The notes beneath the pieces were generated by a model, which searched no databases, was not told where the DNA came from, and worked only from the letters and a program-made list of their open reading frames with translations. From an uncultured Lachnospiraceae bacterium (lineage in GTDB: Bacteria > Bacillota > Clostridia > Lachnospirales > Lachnospiraceae), in NCBI GenBank assembly GCA_910577645.1, contig CAJTOL010000018.1, positions 1-64,000 of the forward strand: 64,000 nt of DNA, read 5' to 3'. The position numbers were made by a program, and so were the translations under genes. Within the stretch, counting starts at the first letter, position 1. The number at the start of each line of letters is the position of its first letter. Below, piece by piece: positions 1-8,476 of the stretch.

Positions 1-567
1 TTCTTCCGGAATATGGCATTCTTTGTACAGCTGTGCAAAATCTTCCCCGAACCATTCCTGCGGAAGGTAAAGTTCACAGTCCACAAGGCCGTACCCGTTG
101 TCCCCCGCAAAAGCAGGGAATACGCCGGACTGGCAGTTTTCCGTTTTGCCCAGGCGGCCGCAGTACTGGCGCTTCACCCCGGCGGAATGTTTCCCTTTTT
201 TCACAAAACACGTATCATCTACGGACAGCATACCAGGGGCCTGCCCAACCTGTTTGGAAAGCAGTTCCTGGTAAATATCCAGGAGAGGCTGTTCCTCAAA
301 AGGGGAGCGTGAAAAAAACTGCTGCATGGGGCGGACATACTTCTCCCCGGAAAAATGGAGTGCAACCGGTTCGATGGATTTACGTTCCAACGGGCTTAAC
401 AGACCCGTTATAAATGTTTGGAACAGTTTTCTTTGTGGCTCTGACCGGAAGCAGGGAAGATAATTCTGAAAATATTTTTCCAGTTCTGTTTGAAGCAAAA
501 GACTGTTTTCATCATCGGAATACCAGTTTTCTAAAGCAATCGGATCAAACATGGTTGGATTCATCAT
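1..567 (-). mobile_element. IS701-like transposase, N-terminal part (runs off the window)
   Basis: An open frame on the minus strand starts at the ATG ending at 567 and stays open for 189 codons to base 1, so only the N-terminal half is present. A GGGGTGG ribosome site lies just upstream. The stretch around residues 115-150 reads SVDDTCFVKKGKHSAGVKRQ and continues YCGRLGKTENCQ. That is the pattern of the first catalytic aspartate region of IS701-family DDE transposases (DDE_5 type), which move DNA by cut and paste. The insertion sequence end should lie between about 600 and 650, but I could not fix its terminal repeat. It marks the left end of the window as mobile DNA. Family assignment is confident; whether the element is intact cannot be seen. 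Confidence 0.8.
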
Positions 568-1128
568 AATACCACCCCTTTTCTTTCATTATATCAGAAA
601 AAGAGGGCGCAGGCCATCAAAAGTTCGCTGTAGTACTAGCGGGGGTTATGTCCTGTTGTATGTGGCGGCGTGGTGCATGGATATTTGATTGAGAAAAAGA
701 AAAGAGACGATGACATATAGAAAAAATAAAAATATAAATTTCATTTTGAAGTTTATAAAAGCCCAATCAAAAGAACAGCCGCCAACGAAAACGATATATA
801 AAAAACGTCGGATAGGTGGCTGTTCTATTCACGTGCCCCAAACGAAAACGAACACTAAACGATGGTTTTGAAACAATGGCTTAAAGGCAGTTAGTCGTGC
901 TCCGCAGTTCAGCAAGAGATAGGCAGTTATCTGAAAATAGAAAAAATACGAAAAACTCACAGACAGATTTCTGTTTGTGGTTTTTTGTAGGATAAATTGT
1001 GCTATACTTATATTGAACTTGGAAATAAAGTGATTATTGGGATTGATGAGGCAAGAGTGATTAAGAGGGGTGACCCTCAAAGTAGTTAAAACTTATAGAG
1101 CCACAGAAAGTAGCAGTCTATTACTATC
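568..1128. other. Intergenic stretch without a credible gene
   Basis: No frame here looks like a real protein; the short open frames are lysine- or phenylalanine-rich and lack ribosome sites. It holds an imperfect inverted repeat (11-bp arms at 772-782 and 815-825, one mismatch), a terminator-like hairpin at 951-987, and a 30-codon tail-like frame ending near 1088. It probably consists of scars from past insertions next to the transposase. Confidence 0.4.
951..987. terminator. Bidirectional terminator-like hairpin
   Basis: Ten-base arms (958-967 and 970-979) pair with one G-T and are flanked by A5 on the left and T6 on the right, so they could stop transcription from either side. No intact gene now leads into it, so it may be left over from a deleted gene. 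Confidence 0.5.
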
Positions 1129-1449
1129 CTAAAATTTTATTGGAAAATCAACAAGATTTCCAAATTTGGATAATTCATTAGTATTATTATCAGGTGTTCT
1201 TTTTAGTTGGATGCGCCAGCTACCATTGTTAGGAGCAAATTTAATCATAGACGAATAGTAGCTTTTTCCAAGATAGTTGATTGTTATATTCTTTTCTTTT
1301 GAAGTATTCTCAGGAACGATGGCAAAGAATTCTATGTTGCCATACATTTTACTGGACTCAGTATATTCATATGGTGTACCTGCCACATATTCCGTTTCGA
1401 TTTGTCCTAATTTAGATAAATCGAGAATATTTTTGGTACTTTCAGTTCT
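1129..1449 (-). pseudogene. C-terminal fragment of an unrecognised protein
   Basis: The frame is open from just after an in-frame TAA (1450-1452) to the stop at 1129, about 106 codons, but has no good ATG start. The only internal candidate is a GTG at 1386, giving 85 residues, without a convincing ribosome site. The sequence has normal amino-acid balance (for example GTPYEYTESSKMYGNIEFF and LKRTPDNNTNELSKFGNLVD), so it looks like real protein rather than chance. I do not recognise the family. Its convergent position beside IS-type DNA and its base composition, as AT-rich as the ATPase gene to its right, suggest the tail of a gene truncated during island turnover. It could instead be a small complete gene starting at GTG. 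Confidence 0.4.
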
Positions 1450-1530
1450 TTAAACATTAAATTCGATTACCAAATAGATAATTACAGGCGAAATATGGTA
1501 ATAATGAGCCTATAATGGTGCTGATTCTAA

Positions 1531-1559
1531 TTGTGAATTATCATAAATCATGGTATCAT
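1531..1559 (+). promoter_or_regulatory. Possible promoter of the ATPase gene
   Basis: TTGTGA (1531-1536), a 17-base spacer and TATCAT (1554-1559) sit about 80 bases before the ATPase start. AT-rich surroundings make chance matches likely. Confidence 0.4.
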
Positions 1560-1637
1560 TATCAGAATAAAGGTGATTGGAAGAAGAATAAATAAAAGTA
1601 TTGCCGGACCAAAGAAAAGCAAGGAGTTGGAGAAAGT

Positions 1638-3755
1638 ATGTATACAAGAGATGAAAAACAGAGGTTTTCAAACGTTGCAGAATCTTTAAAAAAGTATAGA
1701 AGGGCAGATTTATTAGATTCAGACGGTAAAAGTGTATTAGATAAACTGTATGTCGATTTACTGGATGGCAATGTGATTTTAAATAAATGTTTGCTAGATA
1801 ATACTACTTTTTTAATTGGACGAAAGGGAACAGGAAAATCTACGATCTTTTTGAAATTAGAAAACGAATATCGAAAAGAGAGGGGATACTTACCATGCTA
1901 TGTTGATGTAAAAACGGTATATGAATCGTCACAAGCGCAAGCAATTAATCAACAATATTTGTCTGAATATTTTGATAGTAGCCAATTAAAAAAATATTTA
2001 ATGGGAAGAAATTTTATTCAGAGTATTTTGGAACAAATTTACAATGAAATTGATAAACAGTGCAGGGGAGTAATAGATACATTACGTGGTCTAATTACTG
2101 GAAATACTAATGAAGAATTAAAAGCACAAATAAAAAGTTTAAGAGATAATATTGATGATAATTTAAATTTTAAGCAAATTGAGATTCCGATTTTACAGCA
2201 AATAAAGTCAGTATCGAATGTATCAAATAAAAATTCTGAGCAAAATGGTATAAAATATGGAGCTTTATGTGAAGTTTCTAGTGAAAATTTTGAAGTAAAG
2301 GCAAATAGTGAGGCTGGAATAACCAGTTTTGAAGAAAGTGTTAAAGGTAGAGAGATTGAACTGACAGATATTTATCTTAAAGTTTTTGATATAAAGAATG
2401 TGATTATCTTGATTAAAGATATTTTAAGTAAAATGCAGATTAAACATTTGATTCTTTTATTGGATGATGTATCAGAGATAGATGGAGATGCGCTTAAATT
2501 ATTTATCGACACAATAGTCTCACCATTAAATAATTGGTCTGAAGAATTTATTAAATTTAAAATAGCTTTTTATCCAAGTAGAATTCATTATGGAAAAATT
2601 GATCCAGGAAAAATAGATATAATTAATTTGGACTTTTACGATTTATATTCTGCCTTTGATATCAAGAAAATGGAAACAAATGCAATAGGCTTTACTCGGC
2701 GATTATTAGAAAGTCGTTTTGAATATTATACTTCAGGAATTGGCAAATATTTTGATTTTAAAGTCGGGACGAATGAAATATATGAATTGTTTTTTAAAGT
2801 TTCTATGAATGTTCCAAGAATAATGGGATATGTTCTATCTTATTTGCACCAAAGTGTCATTATTTATGATAAAAAAATAACGCGAAGCGATATTGAGAAT
2901 GCTGCAGAACGGTATTATGATGAAAAAATAGATGCATTTTTCAAAGCAAGTACGTATTGCTTATTATCAATTGAAGAAAAACGTAATATAGTTCAATTGA
3001 AAAAAATAAGAGATGCTGTCGTAAATAGATCCAAGGAAATAAAAAAACAGATTGTAGGCGGTGAGCTGTCTGGAAGATTGTACCAAAAGGAACATCCGTA
3101 CTCAAGTCATTTTCATGTTTTAAAAGAATCTGATAAGTATATTGATTCTTTAGAATTAAACCATTTTATTACAAAATATGAGGAACGTGCCAATAGAGAT
3201 GGAAAGCTAACCAATATTTATTGTCTTAACTATGGATTGGCAAAGAAAAATAATATTTTATGGGGTAAGCCTAAAGGGAATGAAAATAGGACATATTTTA
3301 TTGAAAGACCTTTTGACTATACAAGTCTAATATTAGAACAAATAAAAGAAGTAAAAGTGATTCGATGTAGTAGTGAGGCTTGTGGTAGAATATTTAGTGA
3401 AGATGATTTGGTGGGATTGAATTTCACTGGTTTTAAATGTCCTGATTGTCATGGAAAGGTGATTGTTGAATCAAAGGTTGACAGTGAAATTGTGAAAGAT
3501 TTAGAAAAAGCAGAGAGGCTGCCACTAATTGAAAAAGCAGAATTAAATATTTTAATAGAATTATATTCTCAAAATAGACACGTTCTAGCAAAAGATATTG
3601 CGGAAGAAGTTGATATGAATTCCCACAGAGTAGCAAAGATATGTAAAAAGCTTGACGAAGAAAAGGGCTTGGTTATAAGAGATACACAAGCAAATCCATA
3701 TAAATATGCAATTACAGAACAAGGAAAGAAGTATTGTGTGTTTAGAGAAAGTTAA
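1638..3755 (+). CDS. P-loop ATPase with zinc ribbon and C-terminal winged helix (orphan, AT-rich)
   Basis: A 705-residue protein with no signal peptide or membrane segment. A Walker A motif GRKGTGKST lies at residues 61-69 and a Walker B-like LILLLDDVSEID at 271-282, typical of large AAA/STAND-like ATPases. Residues 575-605 hold a CX4C...CX2C zinc ribbon (C577, C582, C601, C604). The last 70 residues form a winged-helix-like region (KDIAEEVDMNSHRVAKICKK). It resembles P-loop ATPases of the Sll1717 type that occur on genomic islands; I cannot confirm the family. Codons are strongly AT-biased compared with every gene to its right, and it stands alone between a gene fragment and housekeeping genes, so recent transfer is likely. 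A role in defence or DNA transactions is only inferred. The start is ATG with GGAG five bases upstream. Confidence 0.75.
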   Translation: MYTRDEKQRFSNVAESLKKYRRADLLDSDGKSVLDKLYVDLLDGNVILNKCLLDNTTFLIGRKGTGKSTIFLKLENEYRKERGYLPCYVDVKTVYESSQAQAINQQYLSEYFDSSQLKKYLMGRNFIQSILEQIYNEIDKQCRGVIDTLRGLITGNTNEELKAQIKSLRDNIDDNLNFKQIEIPILQQIKSVSNVSNKNSEQNGIKYGALCEVSSENFEVKANSEAGITSFEESVKGREIELTDIYLKVFDIKNVIILIKDILSKMQIKHLILLLDDVSEIDGDALKLFIDTIVSPLNNWSEEFIKFKIAFYPSRIHYGKIDPGKIDIINLDFYDLYSAFDIKKMETNAIGFTRRLLESRFEYYTSGIGKYFDFKVGTNEIYELFFKVSMNVPRIMGYVLSYLHQSVIIYDKKITRSDIENAAERYYDEKIDAFFKASTYCLLSIEEKRNIVQLKKIRDAVVNRSKEIKKQIVGGELSGRLYQKEHPYSSHFHVLKESDKYIDSLELNHFITKYEERANRDGKLTNIYCLNYGLAKKNNILWGKPKGNENRTYFIERPFDYTSLILEQIKEVKVIRCSSEACGRIFSEDDLVGLNFTGFKCPDCHGKVIVESKVDSEIVKDLEKAERLPLIEKAELNILIELYSQNRHVLAKDIAEEVDMNSHRVAKICKKLDEEKGLVIRDTQANPYKYAITEQGKKYCVFRES

Positions 3756-3803
3756 AATACAAGCTTTTTCACCAACTTAGTGAACGGAATTACATACAAA
3801 CTA

Positions 3804-3861
3804 GGAGAAAATACCCTACAGGTATACCTGCGCGCCTAAAAGCGGGGCAATAAGGAGGAAA
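3804..3861 (+). promoter_or_regulatory. Leader element copy A, shared with 57459-57517
   Basis: This leader of about 58 bases matches the leader of an unrelated sugar-binding protein gene almost base for base. The matching parts are GGAG, ACCCT, GGTATACCTG, GCC, AAAA, GGGCAA and the final AAGGAGGAAA. It contains a perfect 12-bp palindrome, CAGGTATACCTG (3819-3830), and ends in the ribosome site of the symporter gene, so it could be a structured leader or a dispersed repeat. Confidence 0.55.
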
Positions 3862-3866
3862 CAGCC

Positions 3867-5255
3867 ATGGATAAAGAAAACAGCGGCAAAATTATCAAAA
3901 GCGAGAGAGGAAGCTTTTCCGGAAGGATGGGCTATGTGCTGGCTGTGGCCGGTTCTGCCGTAGGCCTAGGAAATATTTGGAGATTCCCCTATTTGGCGGC
4001 CAAATACGGCGGGGGAATGTTTCTTTTGGTTTATCTGATTCTTATGCTGACCTTTGGCTACACTTTGATTGTAACAGAGACAGCTTTGGGACGTATGACC
4101 AAGAAAAGTCCGGTAGGAGCTTTCGGGGCTTTTGGAAATAGTTTGCCGTTTAAGCTGGGCGGCTGGATGAACGCGGTGATTCCCATGCTGATTGTACCTT
4201 ATTACAGCGTAATCGGCGGCTGGGTGGCCAAATATCTGTTTGAATATATCAAAGGAAATGTGGGAGATTTAGCTGTCGACGGATATTTTTCTAACTTTAC
4301 TTTAAATGCGGCCAGTATGGAAATTTGGTTTTTGGCATTTTCTGTTTTGGTAATTGTGGTAATTTTGGCTGGTGTAGAGCATGGTGTGGAGAAGGTTTCT
4401 AAAATTATGATGCCCTTACTGGTAATCCTGGCAATTTTTGTAGCCATTTATTCTGTGACCCGACCTGGTGCCATGGAAGGGGTCAAGTATTTCCTTTTGC
4501 CGGATTTCAGGCATTTTTCCTGGATGACTGTGGTGGCGGCTATGGGTCAGATGTTTTACTCCCTGTCCATTGCAATGGGCATTTTATACACATATGGTTC
4601 CTATATTGGAAAAGATGTAGACATTGAGCAGTCTACTAAACAGGTAGAGTTTTTTGACACCGGTATTGCCATGCTGGCAGGATTGATGATCATTCCGGCG
4701 GTATTTGCTTTTTCCGGCGGGGATGCCAGCACCCTGCAGGCCGGGCCGTCCCTGATGTTTATTACCATTCCCAAGGTATTTGCCAGTATGGGGATGGGAA
4801 CCCTGGCCGGAATTATGTTTTTCCTTATGGTATTTTTCGCGGCATTGACCAGTGCGATATCTCTGACCGAGACCAGTGTGTCTACACTGACGGATCAATT
4901 CGGATTAAACCGTACAGCAGGCTGTCTGCTGATGGGAGGAATTATGATGGGACTGGGTTCTGCATCTGCTCTGGGCTTTAACGTTTTGGATTTTGTCAAG
5001 CCGCTGGGAATGTCTGTATTGGATTTCTTTGACTTTTTGACCAACTCGGTGATGATGCCTCTGGCAGCTCTGGCTACCTGCGTGCTGGTTCTTCGGGTAG
5101 TGGGAATCAAACAGATCGCAGAAGAAGTGGAGATTTCGTCCGGATTCCGGCGGAAGAAGATGTACAATTTCTTTATCAAATATCTGGCTCCGGTGTTTTT
5201 GATTATTATTCTTTTAAGCTCTATTGCCAATGTGGTGGGCTGGATTAGCCTTTAA
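3867..5255 (+). CDS. Sodium-dependent amino-acid/neurotransmitter-type symporter (NSS family)
   Basis: A 462-residue polytopic membrane protein of the neurotransmitter:sodium symporter family, which imports amino acids or related amines with Na+. The N-terminal helix carries the family signature AGSAVGLGNIWRFPYLAAKY (about residues 27-46), which holds the sodium and substrate binding residues of the LeuT fold. Some eleven further hydrophobic segments follow, and the length is normal for bacterial members. The substrate cannot be told from sequence. The start is ATG with AAGGAGG seven bases upstream, inside the shared leader element. It is convergent with birA and appears to be a single-gene unit. 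Confidence 0.9.
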   Translation: MDKENSGKIIKSERGSFSGRMGYVLAVAGSAVGLGNIWRFPYLAAKYGGGMFLLVYLILMLTFGYTLIVTETALGRMTKKSPVGAFGAFGNSLPFKLGGWMNAVIPMLIVPYYSVIGGWVAKYLFEYIKGNVGDLAVDGYFSNFTLNAASMEIWFLAFSVLVIVVILAGVEHGVEKVSKIMMPLLVILAIFVAIYSVTRPGAMEGVKYFLLPDFRHFSWMTVVAAMGQMFYSLSIAMGILYTYGSYIGKDVDIEQSTKQVEFFDTGIAMLAGLMIIPAVFAFSGGDASTLQAGPSLMFITIPKVFASMGMGTLAGIMFFLMVFFAALTSAISLTETSVSTLTDQFGLNRTAGCLLMGGIMMGLGSASALGFNVLDFVKPLGMSVLDFFDFLTNSVMMPLAALATCVLVLRVVGIKQIAEEVEISSGFRRKKMYNFFIKYLAPVFLIIILLSSIANVVGWISL

Positions 5256-5274
5256 GGAAATAGTTTGCTTGAAT

Positions 5275-5351
5275 CCGGCAAGCGATGTCGGCACGTTTTG
5301 CCGGATAATTGGCAGCAAATATACGCCTGTCCGTTTACTCGGTCAGGCGTA
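5275..5351. terminator. Inverted repeats at convergent gene ends
   Basis: Two dyads lie between the symporter and birA: CCGGCAA/TTGCCGG (5275-5304) and TACGCCTG/CAGGCGTA (5322-5351, extended by CCG/CGG). The second covers the birA stop codon. Neither has a long T run, so terminator function is tentative. Confidence 0.35.
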
Positions 5352-6327
5352 TGTCGCCGTAAGGGAAAGAATGAAGACTTCCATCTGCCATGCGGCAGGT
5401 CAGGCTGCCATCGAATTCAATGGTCAGGGCTTTTGCTGGCTGAGTATGTCCGTCCGGCCCGGTAAGAAGAACATCCTGTCCAAGCACAAGATTATGGCTG
5501 CGGTAAATTTCCGGTACAACGGTGCAGTCAGCAAGCTCTAAGAAACGGCAGCGGATTTGGGCAGCTAATTGGCTGCGGTTAACCGGCACACCATCCGCAG
5601 TACGGCCATCCGGGGTAATGGCTCCCATTTGCCGGGAGATGGCAGATGGAAAGCCGCCGTCCGGCTCTCTAAGGTTCAGCCCGATTCCTACAATGACAAA
5701 TTCTATCTCTCCGGTTTCAAAGCTGGAAACAGCTTCGGTCAGGATGCCGCAAACCTTTTTCCGGCGAAAATACAGATCATTGACCCATTTTATATCCAAA
5801 TCGATGCTGCAAACCTGAGACACAGCGGTATAGACGGCTACGGCGGCGGCAGCGGTAATCACCCGGCTTTGACTTACATAACGTTTGGGATGGTACAGGA
5901 TACTGAGATAAAGGCCGGTATCTTTGGGAGAGTAAAACCCCCGGCCCAAGTGGCCCCGCCCGGCGCTCTGGGATTCTGCCAATACCATGGCTCCGTCAGA
6001 AAGAGGGCAACCCTGGCCGTCAGCTTCCAATGCTTTCTGACGGAGCACCAGATTAGTGGATGTGACCTCCGGATATACCCATACGGGTGCCAAACAGCCG
6101 TCAGAATAAGCCAGAATAGCTTCGGAAGAGAGAAGATTGCTGTCCGGCTCTAAAATATAGCCTTTATTGGTAACGGCATGAATAGGATAGCCTTCTTTCC
6201 GGAGGGCAGAAATAGCTTTCCACACTGCAGCACGGGAACAGGAAAAGCGTGCAGCCAGATCCTCCCCGGAAACATAAACGCCTTTTTGCATTTCTAACAA
6301 TCCCAGAACCGACGATTTTACAGACAT
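5335..6327 (-). CDS. birA: Biotin-[acetyl-CoA-carboxylase] ligase and biotin repressor
   Basis: A 330-residue bifunctional BirA. It activates biotin with ATP and transfers it to a lysine of biotin carrier proteins, and its N-terminal helix-turn-helix should let it repress biotin genes. Residues 1-60 are the winged-helix domain (EDLAARFSCSRAAVWKAISA). The ligase core has the biotinyl-AMP loop GRGHLGR (123-129) and a KWVNDLYF segment. A C-terminal SH3-like domain of about 45 residues follows. I start it at the ATG at 6327, preceded by GGAGGAG. The frame is open further upstream, but that part overlaps the promoter and lacks a ribosome site. No biotin genes lie nearby. Confidence 0.92.
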   Translation of the reverse strand: MSVKSSVLGLLEMQKGVYVSGEDLAARFSCSRAAVWKAISALRKEGYPIHAVTNKGYILEPDSNLLSSEAILAYSDGCLAPVWVYPEVTSTNLVLRQKALEADGQGCPLSDGAMVLAESQSAGRGHLGRGFYSPKDTGLYLSILYHPKRYVSQSRVITAAAAVAVYTAVSQVCSIDLDIKWVNDLYFRRKKVCGILTEAVSSFETGEIEFVIVGIGLNLREPDGGFPSAISRQMGAITPDGRTADGVPVNRSQLAAQIRCRFLELADCTVVPEIYRSHNLVLGQDVLLTGPDGHTQPAKALTIEFDGSLTCRMADGSLHSFPYGDIRLTE

Positions 6328-6353
6328 TTCTATCTCCTCCTTTTTCTGCTTTG

Positions 6354-6383
6354 ATGATACACAAAAACCGAAAGGATTGTCAA
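6354..6383 (-). promoter_or_regulatory. Promoter of birA
   Basis: On the minus strand TTGACA (6383-6378), an 18-base spacer and TATCAT (6359-6354) lie about 27 bases before the birA start. Confidence 0.6.
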
Positions 6384-6411
6384 GACACAGCCAATATTCA
6401 AACCTCTTTAC

Positions 6412-6440
6412 TTGACTTTTACAGGAATAGTAGGTAAAAT
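6412..6440 (+). promoter_or_regulatory. Promoter of the opp operon
   Basis: TTGACT (6412-6417), a 17-base spacer and TAAAAT (6435-6440), about 70 bases before oppB and divergent from the birA promoter. Confidence 0.55.
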
Positions 6441-6509
6441 GAAACTTAATTATGTGTAGTGAGTATTTATTCACATTCCACCGCACCAAAGAAACAGGGA
6501 GGAATGACA

Positions 6510-7436
6510 ATGGTCAAGTATATTTTAAAGAGAATAGGCGCAGGCATGCTGTCTGTGTTTGTTCTGATTACAATTACGTTCTTTTTGCTGCATATCATTC
6601 CCGGCGGCCCTTTCAGCCCGGCGGAGAACCGAAATGTACCGCCAAAGATTCTGGAAAAGGTTTCTGAGCAGTACGGGCTCAACGATCCAATCCCGGAGCA
6701 GTATATTCGATATCTGAAAAATCTGGCCCAAGGTGATCTGGGTACCTCCTTTAAAAAGCAGGATACAACTGTAAATGAGTTGATTGCTCAAGGCTTTCCG
6801 GTTTCCGCCAAGGTTGGCCTCTGGGGCGTTTTGATTTCTCTGGCTGTAGGCGTCCCTCTGGGAGTTATTGCAGCAGTAAAACGGGGAAAATGGCCTGACG
6901 GAGCGGCTATGGTTTTTGCTACCATAGGCGTTTCTGTACCATCCTTTGTAATTTGTGTACTTATGATGTATTTCTTCTGCGAAAAATGGAAGATTTTCCC
7001 GTCCTATGGGTTGACCTCCTGGAAGCATTATGTGCTGCCGGTATTTTGCATGGCTTTCTCCCAGATTGCCTATATTACCCGCCTTATGCGTTCTTCAATG
7101 CTGGAGACTATGCGCCAGGATTACATCCGTACTGAACGGGCTAAAGGAGTGCCGGAATTTACCGTTATCAGCAGGTATGCAATGAAGAATTCCCTGCTGC
7201 CTATCATTACTTATGTAGGCCCAATGGTAGCGGCCCTTTTAACTGGCACTTTTATTATTGAGAAGCTGTTTTCTGTACCGGGACTTGGCCGGTATTTTGT
7301 GTCTGCCATCAATGACCGCGATTATTCCGTAACCCTGGGCCTGACTTTGTTTGTGGGTACCCTGATTATTATTGTCAATATTATCGTGGATATTATGTAT
7401 GCGGTAATTGATCCCAGAGTAAAGATCGATAAATAG
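6510..7436 (+). CDS. oppB: Oligopeptide ABC transporter permease OppB
   Basis: A 308-residue inner-membrane permease of the dipeptide/oligopeptide class. It has the typical N-terminal VKYILKRIGAGMLSVFVL helix, a long extracytoplasmic loop (FSPAENRNVPPKILEKVSEQ), five more helices, and the ABC-coupling EAA-like loop YIRTERAKGVPE. It pairs with OppC to form the channel. I place the start at the ATG at 6510, seven bases after GGGAGG. An ATG two codons earlier is too close to that site, and a longer upstream extension has no family match. It is the first gene of oppBCDFA. Confidence 0.9.
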   Translation: MVKYILKRIGAGMLSVFVLITITFFLLHIIPGGPFSPAENRNVPPKILEKVSEQYGLNDPIPEQYIRYLKNLAQGDLGTSFKKQDTTVNELIAQGFPVSAKVGLWGVLISLAVGVPLGVIAAVKRGKWPDGAAMVFATIGVSVPSFVICVLMMYFFCEKWKIFPSYGLTSWKHYVLPVFCMAFSQIAYITRLMRSSMLETMRQDYIRTERAKGVPEFTVISRYAMKNSLLPIITYVGPMVAALLTGTFIIEKLFSVPGLGRYFVSAINDRDYSVTLGLTLFVGTLIIIVNIIVDIMYAVIDPRVKIDK

Positions 7437-7447
7437 GAGCGTTTAAC

Positions 7448-8428
7448 ATGAAGAAAAAAACAATGGTTCAGGCTGCTGCCGTGGAAACGGCCGGGGCTTC
7501 CTACGCCATGACAGATATCATTCCGGATGATCTGCTGGAGCCTCTGGCGGAGTCAGATCGGGAGACAGAAAGTATTGAGAGGGAAAGTATCTCCTATTTA
7601 CAGATGTGTTGGAGAAGGCTGAAAAAGGATAAATTGGCAATGTTCGGTTTGGTGGTAATTGGGATTATGACTTTTCTTGCCATCTTTGCCCCTATACTTT
7701 CCCAATATACCTATGATCAGACAGATTTTGCCCACATGCTGGAGTGGCCCAGCAGGGCCCATTGGTTTGGCACAGATAAGCTGGGAAGAGACATTTTTGT
7801 CCGTACCATGTATGGGGCAAGGATTTCTCTTACCATCGGATTTACTGCTGCTTTTATTAATATGATTATTGGCGTGCTGTACGGCGGTATTGCCGGTTAC
7901 CTGGGCGGCAAAACGGATATGATTATGATGCGTATTGTAGACATCCTGTGTGGGATTCCCAGTTTAATCTATCTGATTTTAATTATGATGTATCTGGGAA
8001 ATACCATGAAGAGTATTTTAATTGCCATGTGCCTGACCTACTGGATCACCACTGCCAGAATGGTAAGAGGCCAGATTCTTACTCTGCGGGAGCAGGACTT
8101 TGCCTTGGCCGGAAAGGTCTGTGGCTTAAGCAAATGGCAGATTTTGATTCACCATCTGATTCCCAACAGCATTGGGACAATTATTGTTACGGTAACCTTT
8201 TTGATTCCCTCCGCGATTTTCCAGGAAGCCTTCTTAAGCTTTTTGGGTATTGGGATCGCGGTGCCAAAAGCAAGTTGGGGAACCCTGGCTAATGATGCCA
8301 TTGAATATTTGTTTTCTTATCCTTACCAGATGTTTTTCCCGGCAGTGGCCATCAGTATTACCATTTTTGCATTGAATTTTATCGGAGACGGCCTTCGGGA
8401 TGCTTTGGATCCCAGACTGAAAAAGTAG
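7448..8428 (+). CDS. oppC: Oligopeptide ABC transporter permease OppC
   Basis: A 326-residue permease, partner of OppB. A polar N-terminal extension of about 55 residues precedes the standard OppC core, whose first helix follows WRRLKKDKLAMFGLVVIG. The periplasmic-side loop HWFGTDKLGRDIFVRTMYGA and the cytoplasmic coupling loop ALAGKVCGLSKWQILIHHLI are characteristic of the family. It ends with the usual GDGLRDALDPRLKK. It lies 11 bases behind oppB with an AGGAG ribosome site eight bases before the ATG, and is clearly in the same operon. Confidence 0.9.
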   Translation: MKKKTMVQAAAVETAGASYAMTDIIPDDLLEPLAESDRETESIERESISYLQMCWRRLKKDKLAMFGLVVIGIMTFLAIFAPILSQYTYDQTDFAHMLEWPSRAHWFGTDKLGRDIFVRTMYGARISLTIGFTAAFINMIIGVLYGGIAGYLGGKTDMIMMRIVDILCGIPSLIYLILIMMYLGNTMKSILIAMCLTYWITTARMVRGQILTLREQDFALAGKVCGLSKWQILIHHLIPNSIGTIIVTVTFLIPSAIFQEAFLSFLGIGIAVPKASWGTLANDAIEYLFSYPYQMFFPAVAISITIFALNFIGDGLRDALDPRLKK

Positions 8429-8476
8429 GTTTGAGGAAGCCGGGCGGACCATATTGAATGATTAGGAGAACCAAAG

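Noticed and set aside
829..1080. 83-codon minus-strand frame left of the fragment
   Set aside because: Phe/Tyr/Asn-rich composition from AT-rich DNA, spans the hairpin at 951-987, no ribosome site.
3804..3861. Known riboswitch (preQ1, guanidine, fluoride, THF or glycine type)
   Set aside because: None of the conserved cores of these classes is recognisable; kept only as an unassigned leader element.
5522..6153. Plus-strand open frames opposite birA
   Set aside because: They are shadows of the birA coding strand without ribosome sites or recognisable domains.
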